A DNA stretch of 64,000 nucleotides from Pseudomonas abietaniphila. GTDB taxonomy: Bacteria; Pseudomonadota; Gammaproteobacteria; Pseudomonadales; Pseudomonadaceae. The stretch lies in NCBI RefSeq assembly GCF_039697315.1, contig NZ_CP155619.1:930001-994000 (forward strand). The letters run 5' to 3'. Shown one piece after another: positions 9,303 to 18,698 of this stretch. How positions within the stretch are numbered: position 1 is the stretch's first letter; each line of letters opens with the position of its first letter. Both the position numbers and the translations under genes were made by a program. The notes beneath the pieces are model-generated. The model made no database searches. It was not told the origin of the DNA and was given only the letters and a program-made list of their open reading frames with translations.

Positions 9303-10163
9303 ATGCGTCCACCTGTTCGTCTGTCTCGATTTGCCCTGCTCAGCCTGGCTGCTTTGCTTTACATCATTGCCCCACCGGTTCACGCCGACGGCGAGCGACA
9401 ACTGGCGCAAGCCATCAACAGTTATCGGGCGCACCCGCAGCGGTGCGAGGGCCGGACCGCTTCGCCGATGCCGCCGCTGTCATTGAAGGCCAACGTTGCG
9501 CTGCCGGTGGGCTACGGCGGCAGCTTGCGTGAAGGCTTGAAAGCGGCGGGTTATCAGGCCGCGACGGTTCAGAGTATTCAACTGGTCGGCGCAGGTGACG
9601 CCAGTGCCGCATTCGCCATGCTGCAACGCGAGTACTGTGATTCGATGCTCGACAGCCAGGCCGCCGACCTCGGCATCAGCCATGCGGGGGGCCAGTGGCA
9701 ACTGGTGCTGGCCAAACCGCTGGTGGATGTCCGTCTCACCGACGTGCGCGCAGCGGACAAAGCGTTGCTGGCGCAGGTCAATGCCGCTCGCGCCACCCCG
9801 CGCATGTGCGGCTATAGGCGCTTCGCGGCAGCGCGTCCGTTGAGCTGGAGCAACGCGCTGGGGACTGCCGCACAAGGTCACAGCAAGGCCATGGCCCACG
9901 ACAACTATTTTGCGCACCAGGACCCGGACGGCGACACGCCGGCCGACCGCGCGCGGGTGGCGGGCTATCGCGGGCGGCAGATCGGCGAAAACATCGCCGC
10001 CGGTCAAGGCTCTCCCAGCCAGGCCATGCAGAGCTGGCTGGCGAGCCCCGGGCATTGCGCCAACTTGATGAACCCGATGTTTACTCAGGTCGGTGCGGCG
10101 TATGCGACCAACACGCGCAGCGATCTGGGCATCTACTGGACGATGCTGTTTGGCGCGCCTTAA
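9303..10163 (+). CDS. Secreted CAP-domain (SCP/PR1-like) protein
   Basis: 286 residues from the ATG at 9303 (an upstream TTG would add eight residues but splits the signal peptide poorly). Signal peptide to about residue 26 (PPVHA-D). The C-terminal half (about 155-286) is a bacterial CAP/YkwD domain: it has LLAQVNAARATPRMCG, HSKAMAHDNYFAHQDPDG, GENIAAG and SPGHCANLMNP, which contain the His/Glu cavity residues. The N-terminal half begins with a similar segment, LAQAINSYRAHPQRCEG, so it may be a degenerate second CAP domain. Function of bacterial CAP proteins is mostly unknown; the cavity can bind metal or lipid. Confidence 0.85.
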   Translation: MRPPVRLSRFALLSLAALLYIIAPPVHADGERQLAQAINSYRAHPQRCEGRTASPMPPLSLKANVALPVGYGGSLREGLKAAGYQAATVQSIQLVGAGDASAAFAMLQREYCDSMLDSQAADLGISHAGGQWQLVLAKPLVDVRLTDVRAADKALLAQVNAARATPRMCGYRRFAAARPLSWSNALGTAAQGHSKAMAHDNYFAHQDPDGDTPADRARVAGYRGRQIGENIAAGQGSPSQAMQSWLASPGHCANLMNPMFTQVGAAYATNTRSDLGIYWTMLFGAP

Positions 10164-10302
10164 ACGCGTCTACCGTCACCTCGCACTAGCCAGCTCACCA
10201 CAGTTGTATGATAACGTACGAAAACTCGTTTTCCGGCTGGCCATGTCGGCGCCCGAACGGGGATTCAGTGTCGATCCGATCACAATAAAAAGGGAAACAT
10301 CA

Positions 10303-10734
10303 ATGACCAAATTCAAACTGGTGGTAGGTTTTGTGTGCCTGTTTTCGGGCTATGTCGCCGCTGCACCGTCTGCCGATGAGCAAAATGTCGCCAAGGCCGT
10401 CGACCAGATGACTCAGGCCATGTTGCACAAAGACATCAAGGCCCTGAACGCCCTGACATCAGACAACGTCACCTACGGTCACTCCAGCGGCAAGATTCAG
10501 AACAAGCAGGAATTCATCGCCGACATCGAAACCGGCCGCAGCGGCTTCAAGACCCTGCAGATGCTCAACCAGAAAATCACCCTGGACGGCGACACCGCGC
10601 TGGTTCGCAACCACTTCTCCGCCCAGGCCGTGAACAGTGGCGTCGAAGTGCCGACCGAGATCGAAAACTTCCAGGTCTGGCAGAAGCAGAAAGGCCACTG
10701 GCTGTTGATCGGTCGTCAGGCATTTAAGTTCTGA
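10303..10734 (+). CDS. Exported NTF2-like (SnoaL/DUF4440) protein
   Basis: 143 residues from the ATG at 10303, which follows AGGGAAAC at good spacing and begins a clear signal peptide (cleavage near YVAA-A). The mature part has the cystatin-like alpha+beta NTF2 pattern: helix VAKAVDQMTQAMLHKDIKAL, LTSDNVTYGHSSGK, then strands ending NFQVWQKQKGHWLLIGRQAFKF. Proteins of this kind in Pseudomonas are small periplasmic folds with no assigned substrate. The preceding frame that overlaps the CAP gene is not used. Confidence 0.8.
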   Translation: MTKFKLVVGFVCLFSGYVAAAPSADEQNVAKAVDQMTQAMLHKDIKALNALTSDNVTYGHSSGKIQNKQEFIADIETGRSGFKTLQMLNQKITLDGDTALVRNHFSAQAVNSGVEVPTEIENFQVWQKQKGHWLLIGRQAFKF

Positions 10735-10749
10735 TCGACCGCTGATTCA

Positions 10750-10784
10750 CCTGTGGGAGCGACGATGGCGTGTGCTCCCGCAGG
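10750..10784. terminator. Stem-loop between convergent genes
   Basis: CCTGTGGGAGC and GCTCCCGCAGG can pair over 11 bp (one G-T pair) around a 13-base loop. It sits between the ends of two convergent genes and resembles half of a dispersed Pseudomonas repeat. No long T-run follows, so intrinsic termination is only likely. Confidence 0.5.
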
Positions 10785-10799
10785 TCAGGTTCTGCATCT

Positions 10800-11684
10800 T
10801 TACAACGCTTCCAGTCCCCACAAAACCTCCAGCACATGCCGGGTCGAGCGTTCGACTTCTCCGGCCCGATGAGCAATGCCCAGCTCTCGCCACAACGACG
10901 GTTGCAGCGGACGCATGACGATGCGGCTCTCCGGCGCCGGCGTGGAGGCTTCATGGGGCAGTACCGTCGCACCGTACCCGGCCGCCACCAGACTCTTGAT
11001 CGCGTCGTTGTAGTTGAGCTGAATCCGCGGCGTCGGTTGCGGGCCTTCCGTGGCGAACCACTCCCCCACCTGACGCGACAGGCGCGTGCTGTTGTCGTTG
11101 AGAATCAACGGTTGGGCCGCCAGCCAGGCCGGCGAGATAACGTCCGGACACGCCCACCGCGCAGGCAGAAACGCCATCACCGGGTCACGTCTCCACGGCT
11201 TGATCTGCAAGCCTTTGACCGGCGATTGCGGCAACGCAATCACGCCGATGTCGAGACTGCCATCGGCCAGTTTCTGCAAGGTCTGCTGGGAGGTGAGCAC
11301 CGCCACCTGCACGTCGATCCCCGCGTGCTCCTGGCTGAGGGTTTCCAGCGCCTGCGGGATCAATTGCGCGATGACGCCGGTGGACGCGCCGAGCCTGACC
11401 CGCCCGGCCAACCCCTGAACCTGACGCTCGACGTCTTCGAGCGCCTGTTCGGCATCGGCCAGCAAGCGACGCGCACGTTCGATCAGGGTTTCCCCAATCG
11501 CCGAAGGCTGGACGCGGCCTCGGGTGCGCGACAATAACAACCCACCGACACGCTCCTCCAGATCGGCGATGTGCAGGCTCACCGTCGGCGGCGCCAGGTT
11601 CAACACCCTGGCCGCTTCGGCAAACGAGCCGTGGTCGGCGATCGCCACCAACGTGCGCAAACGGTCGAGACTGATCTCACGCAC
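10800..11684 (-). CDS. LysR-family transcriptional regulator
   Basis: 294 residues. The start is GTG at 11684, fixed by AAGGAGAA six bases upstream. The N-terminal HTH (1-60) reads SLDRLRTLVAIADHGSFAEAA... LAPPTVSLHIADLEERVG; the rest is the two-lobe effector domain (about 90-290). It is divergent from an argC-type gene with a 112-bp shared promoter region and so probably controls it. Effector unknown. Confidence 0.88.
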   Translation of the reverse strand: MREISLDRLRTLVAIADHGSFAEAARVLNLAPPTVSLHIADLEERVGGLLLSRTRGRVQPSAIGETLIERARRLLADAEQALEDVERQVQGLAGRVRLGASTGVIAQLIPQALETLSQEHAGIDVQVAVLTSQQTLQKLADGSLDIGVIALPQSPVKGLQIKPWRRDPVMAFLPARWACPDVISPAWLAAQPLILNDNSTRLSRQVGEWFATEGPQPTPRIQLNYNDAIKSLVAAGYGATVLPHEASTPAPESRIVMRPLQPSLWRELGIAHRAGEVERSTRHVLEVLWGLEAL

Positions 11685-11796
11685 CGCACTTCTCCTTCAT
11701 GAAATCTGAATTTGATGGTTAGTAAATTCAACTTTTCCTATCTTACGCCCTGACCGAAGATGCTCGCCATTGATGACTCTATGCGAGCGCCCCAAC

Positions 11797-12720
11797 ATGA
11801 CCCTTCCTGTTGTTTTCATCGACGGTGACCAAGGCACGACCGGCCTGCAAATCCACCAGCGGCTGCTGGGTCGCACCGACCTGAAACTCGTGACGTTGCC
11901 CGCCGACCAGCGCAAGGACGCGAGAAGCCGTGCAGCGGCCATCAACGCCTGCGACATCGCGATCCTGTGCCTGCCCGACGATGCAGCCCGTGAGGCCGCA
12001 GCGAGCATTGAAAACCCTGCCGTGCGGGTGATCGACGCCAGCTCTGCCCACCGTACGCACCCGGACTGGGTCTATGGGTTTGCGCAGATGAGCGAACAGC
12101 AGAAAACGATCATCACCACCGCGAACCGTGTGACCAACCCAGGCTGCTACCCAACCGGCGCTGTCGGACTGCTGCGTCCCTTGCTGGACGCCGGGCTGGT
12201 GCCACGGGACTACCCGATCAGCATCAACGCGGTGTCAGGCTACTCGGGTAAAGGCCGTGCCGGTGTCGATGAATTCGAGGGGCCGGACGCCGCCCAGGCA
12301 ACGCCATTTCAGGTCTACGGCCTGAGCCTGGCGCACAAACACATCCCTGAAATCCAGCAATACAGCGGGCTTAGCGAACGCCCGATGTTCATCCCGGCCT
12401 ACGGTTCGTTTCGTCAAGGCATCGTGCTGACCATCCCGCTGCAACTGCGCTTGCTGCCATCCGGCGTGACGGGCGCCCGGTTGCACGCGTGCCTGGAGCA
12501 GCATTATGCGGGCAGCGGTTTCGTCGAGGTCATGCCGATGGAGGCCTCGCAGGCGCTGACGGGTCTGGATCCTCGGGTCATGAACGACACGGACAAACTG
12601 CGCCTGATGGTGTTCGAAAATGCCGGGCACGTGCTGCTGGCGGCCGTGTTCGACAACCTGGGCAAAGGTGCTGCCGGCGCGGCCGTGCAGAACCTGGACC
12701 TGATGATCGCTGGTGTCTGA
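11797..12720 (+). CDS. argC: N-acetyl-gamma-glutamyl-phosphate reductase, type 2
   Basis: 307 residues from ATG 11797. It catalyses NADPH-dependent reduction of N-acetylglutamyl phosphate in arginine synthesis. The N-terminal [15 protein letters not shown] is the dinucleotide loop of the short (type 2, ~310 aa) ArgC family, and the catalytic cysteine is Cys117 in [10 protein letters not shown]-terminal HKHIPEI also fits. It is alone, with no other arg genes, and pairs with a divergent LysR gene, so it may be an accessory copy used in a catabolic or stress context rather than the housekeeping enzyme (inference). Confidence 0.88.
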   Translation: MTLPVVFIDGDQGTTGLQIHQRLLGRTDLKLVTLPADQRKDARSRAAAINACDIAILCLPDDAAREAAASIENPAVRVIDASSAHRTHPDWVYGFAQMSEQQKTIITTANRVTNPGCYPTGAVGLLRPLLDAGLVPRDYPISINAVSGYSGKGRAGVDEFEGPDAAQATPFQVYGLSLAHKHIPEIQQYSGLSERPMFIPAYGSFRQGIVLTIPLQLRLLPSGVTGARLHACLEQHYAGSGFVEVMPMEASQALTGLDPRVMNDTDKLRLMVFENAGHVLLAAVFDNLGKGAAGAAVQNLDLMIAGV

Positions 12721-12730
12721 GCATCAGCGC

Positions 12731-13633
12731 TCAGGTCAATTCGGCCCGCAACCATTCCACCAGCAGGTTCGCCTCTTCGCGGCGCGCCTGCCCATGACGG
12801 CGGTAGACCGACAACGCTTCGCTGAGGTGAACGCTTTCGGCGAACGGCGCAACCAGCATGCCGTTGTCGAGCATGCGTTGCGAGGTGCGCCGCCAGCCCA
12901 TGGCCAGGCCGTGTCCCTCAACGGCGGCGTGCAACATCAGTGAATAGTTGTCGAACGCCAGCCCACGGGCCTGGCGTGGCACGTCATGGCCGAACGTCGC
13001 CAGCCAGGTGTCCCACTCCAGTTGATAAGCCGGCAAGGCGTCGTGATGCAGCAAGGTGTGAGCGCCCAGCTCATCGAGCGTGACGGGTAAAGCACGCCCT
13101 TCGAGATAACGCGGGCTGCACACTGGAAAGACCTCGTCTGCGGCCGTGAACAACAGAGGATGCAAGCCGTGGTCGCGGTTGCTGCTTTGCATCGCGACGT
13201 CAAAGTAGCCCTGGAAGTCAGTGAGCGGGTTGGCCCAGGTCACCATTTTCAGTTCGATTTCCGGGTACTGCTGGTGGAAATTCGACAACCTGGGCATCAG
13301 CCAGTGAAAGGCTTCGCAGGGCTGACACAGCAACACCACTTCATTCTTCCGTGCTACCCCGCGCAGCCGATCCGCCGCGCTGCCCACGTCACGCAATGCA
13401 TTACCCAGAGTGAGGCTGAAATCGCGCCCGGCATCCGTCAGGAAAACCGCGCGATTGCGCCGCTGGAACAGGCTGATCCCCAGATCCTCCTCCAATGCCC
13501 GGATCTGCCGGCTCACCGCCGCCTGAGTCAGGTTCAGCTCTTCGGCCGCACGGGAAAAGCTTAACAACCGAGCCGCAGCCTCGAACGGCAGAAGCGTGGC
13601 CAGCGGAGGCAGTGACTTGCCGAGCTTATTCAT
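12731..13633 (-). CDS. LysR-family transcriptional regulator (GcvA-like)
   Basis: 300 residues. HTH at about 12-70: LPPLATLLPFEAAARLLSFSRAAEELNLTQAAVSRQIRALEEDLG, the GcvA/AmpR-type subgroup. Effector domain about 95-295. Divergent from the DMT transporter gene at 14116 across a 480-bp gap that holds three hairpin repeats, so it may control the transporter/dioxygenase pair. It converges on argC with a 10-bp gap. Confidence 0.87.
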   Translation of the reverse strand: MNKLGKSLPPLATLLPFEAAARLLSFSRAAEELNLTQAAVSRQIRALEEDLGISLFQRRNRAVFLTDAGRDFSLTLGNALRDVGSAADRLRGVARKNEVVLLCQPCEAFHWLMPRLSNFHQQYPEIELKMVTWANPLTDFQGYFDVAMQSSNRDHGLHPLLFTAADEVFPVCSPRYLEGRALPVTLDELGAHTLLHHDALPAYQLEWDTWLATFGHDVPRQARGLAFDNYSLMLHAAVEGHGLAMGWRRTSQRMLDNGMLVAPFAESVHLSEALSVYRRHGQARREEANLLVEWLRAELT

Positions 13634-13716
13634 AACTTCTCGTAATGCATCGTGACGAAGACATCATTTGTAGCACAGCCGTGTGGATCGGCAAGATCAC
13701 ACTCATCGCGCAAAAC

Positions 13717-14073
13717 CTGTGGGAAGGAGCTTGCTCACGAAGGCGTCCGGTCAGCCACCGCGACGGGGACTGGCATATAGCATTCGCGAGCAAGCTCGCT
13801 CCCACAGAGAGATCCAGCGTCCGGCGCGGTTTCAGATTGATGCGCCAACCTGTGGGAGTGAGCTTGCTCACGAAAGTGTCCGGTCAGCCACCATGACGGC
13901 GACCGGCATATCGCATTCGCGAGCAAGCTCGCTCCCACAGAAAGATCCGGCGTCCGGCGCGGTTTCAGATTGATGCGCCAACCTGTGGGAGTGAGCTTGC
14001 TCACGAAGGCGTCCGGTCAGCCACCATGACGGCGACTGGCATATAGCATTCGCGAGCAAGCTCACTCCCACAG
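13717..14073. repeat. Three tandem REPIN-type hairpin units
   Basis: Three units at 13717-13807, 13850-13940 and 13983-14073 (period 133 bp). Each is a pair of inverted copies of the GTGGGAGnGAGCTTGCTCnCGAA element around a ~45-bp centre, so each can fold as a long hairpin. The 42-bp spacer containing GTCCGGCGCGGTTTCAG is repeated between units, showing that repeat plus spacer was tandemly duplicated. This accounts for the gap 13634-14115. Confidence 0.9.
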
Positions 14074-14115
14074 ATGATTCAGCGCCCTAAAAATCGGGTA
14101 TCCACCGGAGTCCAC

Positions 14116-15087
14116 ATGAACTCACCCCGTTCAATCCTCTTGCAAGGCGTAGCATTCGCAGTGCTGGCGACGTTGTGCTGGGCGTGCAACTTCATCGCGC
14201 CCTATGGGCTACAGGGCTACAGCATTCAGGACTTCATGCTGGTGCGTTTCATGATGGCCGGCGCGCTGGGCGTCTTGCTGCTGCCCCTGTATCGCTCGCA
14301 ACTGCGCGGCCTGCGTCCGCGTCAGTGGCTGACCGGCATGGGACTGGGCGCATCGGGTTATCTGGCCTACAGCAGTTGCATCGCGGGCGGCGTGATCTAC
14401 GGCGGCCCGTTGATGATCGCCGCCTTCATCGGCGCCGTCCCGGTGTTGCAGGCGTTGCTGGGTAACGCCAGACACCGGGCGTTGCGCTGGGGCCAGTTGG
14501 TGATGCCGATTTCCCTGCTGTGCCTGGGTCTGGGCCTGATCAACCTGCAGGTGCTGGGCGACCCGCCGGATCCCCACACTCATCTATGGGCCGGACTGGC
14601 CTTTTCGCTGGCTGCCGTGCTGATCTGGCTCTCGTTCAGCGTCGTCAATCAGGCCGCCATGGAGCACCTGCACACCCGTTCCACCAGCGCCTGGACCTGC
14701 CTGATGATGATCGGCGCGGGGCTTGCGGCCCTACTGCTGACACCGCTGGCGTGGGCCTGGGATTGGCTGCAACTGCCGTTTCAAGGCGTCGACACACCCG
14801 CTGCGCTGCGACTTTATGGCTGGGCCATGCTGATTGCGTTGCTCTCTTCAGTGATTGGCGCCTGGGCCTGGAACCTCGCTTCCCGGCGTCTGCCAATGGT
14901 GCTGTCCGGGCAATTGATCGCGCTCGAATCGTTTTTCGCCACCGTATTGGGCCTCGCATTCCACGGGCGCTTACCCACTCTGGCTGAATTCATCGGCCTG
15001 ACGCTGATCCTGTTTGGCACCGTGTATTCGGTGCGCATCATTCTCGCGCCCCGCCGATCCGGGCGCGGTCGACCGGCCACGCTGTAA
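14116..15087 (+). CDS. DMT-superfamily (EamA) transporter
   Basis: 323 residues from the ATG at 14116, with about ten hydrophobic segments in two five-helix EamA repeats. Inner-membrane exporter of small metabolites; substrate not predictable. The start is chosen because MNSPRSILLQGVAFAVLATL leads directly into the first membrane helix. It lies 50 bp before a 2-oxoglutarate dioxygenase gene on the same strand, so the two are probably cotranscribed and the transporter may handle that enzyme's substrate or product. Confidence 0.85.
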   Translation: MNSPRSILLQGVAFAVLATLCWACNFIAPYGLQGYSIQDFMLVRFMMAGALGVLLLPLYRSQLRGLRPRQWLTGMGLGASGYLAYSSCIAGGVIYGGPLMIAAFIGAVPVLQALLGNARHRALRWGQLVMPISLLCLGLGLINLQVLGDPPDPHTHLWAGLAFSLAAVLIWLSFSVVNQAAMEHLHTRSTSAWTCLMMIGAGLAALLLTPLAWAWDWLQLPFQGVDTPAALRLYGWAMLIALLSSVIGAWAWNLASRRLPMVLSGQLIALESFFATVLGLAFHGRLPTLAEFIGLTLILFGTVYSVRIILAPRRSGRGRPATL

Positions 15088-15137
15088 GCCTCGCACCACG
15101 GCCTGCTTCACAACCCACAGACTCAGGAGCACTGCCC

Positions 15138-16292
15138 ATGAACGCCATCGCCGACTACCGCACCTACCCGCTGATCAGCCCGCTGCTCCGCGCCACGCTG
15201 GCACCCGATCTGGTTGAGGTGACATGGGCGGATCATCGCCGCAGCCCCTTTCATCACCTGTGGCTGCGCGACAATTGTCCGTGCCCGCAATGCGTGTACA
15301 GCGTCACCCGTGAGCAAGTGTTCGAGATCGCCGACGTCTCGGAAAACCTTCAGCCGCTGAGCGTGGAAGTCGATTGCGAAGGCGCGCTGCACGTTCAATG
15401 GGATGACGGTCACGAAAGCCGCTTCGACCCCGGTTGGTTACGCGCCCATGCCTATGACGAAACATCGCGCGGCGAACAACTGGCCAGACGTGCGACCAAG
15501 CGGCACTGGGTGGCTGGACTGGAGCTGCCGGTTTTCGAGTACCAGGCAGTGATGGAGGACCCAGAGACCCTGCTCGACTGGCTGCTGGCGGTACGCGACA
15601 TCGGGCTGACCCAGGTACGGGGCGTGCCCACCGTGCCGGGTTCGCTCAGTACGTTGGCTCAGCGCATATCGTTCATTCGCGAGAGCAATTTCGGCGTGCT
15701 GTTCAACGTGCAATCCAGAGCCGATGCCGACAGTAACGCCTACACCGCCTTCAACCTGCCGCTGCACACCGACCTGCCGACACGTGAGTTGCAGCCCGGC
15801 TTGCAGTTTCTGCATTGCCTGGTGAACGACGCCGAGGGAGGCGACAGCCGCTTCGTCGATGGCTTCGCGATCGCGCAAACGCTGCGTCAGGAGGACCCGA
15901 ATGCCTACCGTTTGCTGTGCGAAATCCCGGTGGAGTTTCGCAACAAGGACCGGCGCAGCGACTACCGCTGCCGGGCTCCCGTGATCGCGTTGGACGCTCT
16001 GGGTGAGGTTGCGGAAATCCGTATGGCGAACTTCCTGCGCGGGCCGCTCAACCTCACGCCTGAATTGATGCTGCCGTATTACCGCGCCTATCGGCGCTTC
16101 ATCGAAATGACGCGCGAGCCACGCTTTCAGTTTCGTCAGCGCCTGGAAGCCGGGCAACTGTGGTGTTTCGACAACCGCCGCACCCTGCACGCCCGTGACG
16201 CCTTCGATCCTGCCAGCGGCGCGCGGCATTTTCAGGGGTGCTACGTGGATCGGGATGAGCTGCTGTCGCGGATATGGGTGTTGCAGCGTTGA
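15138..16292 (+). CDS. Gamma-butyrobetaine dioxygenase-like Fe(II)/2-oxoglutarate oxygenase
   Basis: 384 residues. The N-terminal ~100 residues are the BBOX/TMLH zinc domain (WLRDNCPCPQC plus a later His), which is missing from plain TauD enzymes. The C-terminal TauD/TfdA double-stranded beta-helix has the iron triad His210-X-Asp212 (LHTDLP) and distal His351 (TLHARDAF), with an Arg shortly after for 2-oxoglutarate. The family hydroxylates gamma-butyrobetaine to carnitine or related quaternary amines. No carnitine or betaine genes are adjacent, so the true substrate is uncertain. CAGGAG precedes the ATG. Confidence 0.85.
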   Translation: MNAIADYRTYPLISPLLRATLAPDLVEVTWADHRRSPFHHLWLRDNCPCPQCVYSVTREQVFEIADVSENLQPLSVEVDCEGALHVQWDDGHESRFDPGWLRAHAYDETSRGEQLARRATKRHWVAGLELPVFEYQAVMEDPETLLDWLLAVRDIGLTQVRGVPTVPGSLSTLAQRISFIRESNFGVLFNVQSRADADSNAYTAFNLPLHTDLPTRELQPGLQFLHCLVNDAEGGDSRFVDGFAIAQTLRQEDPNAYRLLCEIPVEFRNKDRRSDYRCRAPVIALDALGEVAEIRMANFLRGPLNLTPELMLPYYRAYRRFIEMTREPRFQFRQRLEAGQLWCFDNRRTLHARDAFDPASGARHFQGCYVDRDELLSRIWVLQR

Positions 16293-16383
16293 CGGTCTGA
16301 ACGTGGGTGGACACGTCTTTGCCAGAGCCGTCCCGCAGCAAACCGGCTCTGACAAAGCTAATGGTGCAGCCGATTGTCGACCG

Positions 16384-17205
16384 TCACCCGCCGATCAGAA
16401 AGTTTCCAGGACGCACGCCCTCGTCCGCCTCGAGAACCGGCACCTGCGCGTCATCCTTCAGATTCACGCCGGACAACTGCCGCCGCCAGGCTTCGCGCAT
16501 CAGGTACAGCAACTTGTGCGCGGCCATGGCGTAGCTCATGCCTTCCAGCCGCACGTTGGAAATGCAATTGCGCGACGCATCATTGAGCCCGACCCGAGGC
16601 GCGTAAGTGAAATACAGACCCAGGCTGTCCGGCGAACTCAGGCCCGGCCGCTCACCAATCAGGATCACTACCATCCGCGCCTTGAGCACTTCGGCCACTT
16701 CATCCCCCACCGCGACCCGTCCCTGCTCGACCAGCACCACAGGCGCAACGCTCCAGCCCTCGGCAGCCGCCAGCTCATCGATGCGTTCGAGCATGGCCGG
16801 GCTATGGCGTTGCACGGCCAACGACGACAAGCCGTCCGCCACGACCACCGCCAGATCGAAGCCGTCAGGATGCGCCTCGGCGTAGGTGCGCAGTTGCTCG
16901 ACCGAGTCCGCTGACAGGCGACGCCCCAGGTCGGGCCGTTGCAGGTAGACGTTTCGGTCAGAGGCAGAACTGTGGACCGTGAGCGTTTCGCGCTGGCGCG
17001 CCGCCAGCTGTTCACTCAGGGCGGCGTGATCGAAGGGCAAGTGCACCGCGTCCCGGGCCTGCGCGTGAGCGAACTGGAAATCCAGTTGTGCAGCGGTCGG
17101 AAGGCTCGTGCCCGCATGCCCCAAGGCAATCCGCGCCGAGGTCAGCGAGCGCAGCTGGCGCCAGGCATCGGCTTGCGCGGGTGATTTACTGTGGTCATCG
17201 CTCAT
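16384..17205 (-). CDS. eutC: Ethanolamine ammonia-lyase small subunit
   Basis: 273 residues, full length. It forms the cobalamin-dependent lyase with EutB that splits ethanolamine into acetaldehyde and ammonia. Recognisable segments are [17 protein letters not shown] near the N terminus, [39 protein letters not shown] and [13 protein letters not shown]. The start is 49 bp after the eutB stop on the same strand. No microcompartment genes are present, as expected for Pseudomonas, which uses the short eat-eutBC form. Confidence 0.95.
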   Translation of the reverse strand: MSDDHSKSPAQADAWRQLRSLTSARIALGHAGTSLPTAAQLDFQFAHAQARDAVHLPFDHAALSEQLAARQRETLTVHSSASDRNVYLQRPDLGRRLSADSVEQLRTYAEAHPDGFDLAVVVADGLSSLAVQRHSPAMLERIDELAAAEGWSVAPVVLVEQGRVAVGDEVAEVLKARMVVILIGERPGLSSPDSLGLYFTYAPRVGLNDASRNCISNVRLEGMSYAMAAHKLLYLMREAWRRQLSGVNLKDDAQVPVLEADEGVRPGNFLIGG

Positions 17206-17254
17206 GGCCCATCCTTCTCTCTTTTCACTGCCATTGCTGTGTCGATGGCGGAGG

Positions 17255-18646
17255 TTATTTCAACTGCGCAAGTGCCTGACGAAACAACGGCGGCACGCCC
17301 TGCCCCAGACGCACGCCACCGTCGTCCTGACGCAGGATGTCCATGCGCGTCAGCCACGCCTCGAATTCCGGTGCCGGACGCAGCCCCAGCGTCTTGCGCG
17401 CATACAGGGCATCGTGAAACGAAGTGGTCTGGTAATTCAGCATTACGTCGTCGGAGCCGGGAATGCCCATGATGAAGTTGATGCCGGCCACACCGAGCAG
17501 TGTCAGCAACATGTCCATGTCGTCCTGATCGGCCTCGGCATGATTGGTGTAGCAGATGTCACAGCCCATCGGCACGCCCAGCAGCTTGCCGCAGAAGTGA
17601 TCCTCCAGGCCCGCGCGGATGATCTGCTTGCCGTTGTACAGGTATTCCGGGCCGATGAAACCGACCACGGTGTTGACCAGGAACGGGTTGAAATGCCGCG
17701 CCACGGCGTAGGCGCGGGCCTCGCAGGTCTGCTGGTCAACGCCATGGTGAGCGTTGGCCGACAGCGCGCTGCCCTGCCCCGTTTCGAAATACATCAGGTT
17801 GTTGCCCAGCGTGCCGCGGTTGAGGCTCAGCCCTGCTTCGTAGCCTTCTCGCAGTATGTCCAGACTGATGCCGAAGCTGCTGTTGGCCGCCTCGGTGCCG
17901 GTGATGGACTGAAACACCAGGTCGACCGGCACGCCTTTCTCGATGGCCGCAACCGACGAAGTGACGTGAGTCAGCACACAGGACTGGGTGGGAATGTCGT
18001 AATGGCGAAGCACGCCGTCGAGCATTTTCAGCAATTCGGTGATGGCGCTGATGCTGTCGGTGGCCGGGTTGATGCCGATCATGGCGTCGCCGTTTCCGTA
18101 CAGCAAACCGTCGAGCACGCTGGCCGCGATGCCCGCTGGGTCATCGGTGGGGTGATTGGGCTGCAAGCGGGTGGACATCCGCCCGCGCAGGCCCACGGTG
18201 TTGCGAAAACGGGTGACCACGCGGATCTTCTGCGCCACCAACACCAGATCCTGCACGCGCATGATCTTCGACACCGCTGCCGCCATTTCCGGGGTCAATC
18301 CCGGTGCCAGCGCCTTGAGGCTGGCCTCGGTGGCCTCATCGCCCAGCAACCAGTCGCGGAAACCGCCGACCGTCAGGTGACTGACCACCGAAAACGCCGC
18401 CAGGTCGTGAGTGTCCACGATCAGCCGGGTGACCTCGTCCTGCTCGTACGGAATCAATGCCTCGTTGAGGAAGCGCTTGAGCGGCACCTCGGCCAAGGCC
18501 ATTTGCGCCGCTGCCCGTTCGGCGTCACTGGTGGCGGCGACTTCGGCGAGGAAGTCCCCGGAACGTGCAGGGCTGGCCTTGGCCATGAGTTCCCGCAGGC
18601 TGTCGAAGCGCCAGACCATGCCACCGATGCTGTGGGAAAAGCTCAT
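17255..18646 (-). CDS. eutB: Ethanolamine ammonia-lyase large subunit
   Basis: 463 residues, standard length. Catalytic, adenosylcobalamin-binding subunit with a TIM-barrel core. Characteristic stretches include [53 protein letters not shown] and [22 protein letters not shown], which hold ethanolamine-binding residues. AAGGAAGG precedes the ATG. It lies between the permease (52 bp upstream) and eutC, forming a transport-plus-cleavage operon. Confidence 0.96.
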   Translation of the reverse strand: MSFSHSIGGMVWRFDSLRELMAKASPARSGDFLAEVAATSDAERAAAQMALAEVPLKRFLNEALIPYEQDEVTRLIVDTHDLAAFSVVSHLTVGGFRDWLLGDEATEASLKALAPGLTPEMAAAVSKIMRVQDLVLVAQKIRVVTRFRNTVGLRGRMSTRLQPNHPTDDPAGIAASVLDGLLYGNGDAMIGINPATDSISAITELLKMLDGVLRHYDIPTQSCVLTHVTSSVAAIEKGVPVDLVFQSITGTEAANSSFGISLDILREGYEAGLSLNRGTLGNNLMYFETGQGSALSANAHHGVDQQTCEARAYAVARHFNPFLVNTVVGFIGPEYLYNGKQIIRAGLEDHFCGKLLGVPMGCDICYTNHAEADQDDMDMLLTLLGVAGINFIMGIPGSDDVMLNYQTTSFHDALYARKTLGLRPAPEFEAWLTRMDILRQDDGGVRLGQGVPPLFRQALAQLK

Positions 18647-18698
18647 GCGTAACCTTCCTTCTATCGACTTACTTGATTAACCGGCCACCGCAGCGACT

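Noticed and set aside
17108..18652. 514-codon plus-strand open frame opposite eutB and eutC
   Set aside because: Antisense shadow; eutB and eutC are unmistakable on the minus strand.
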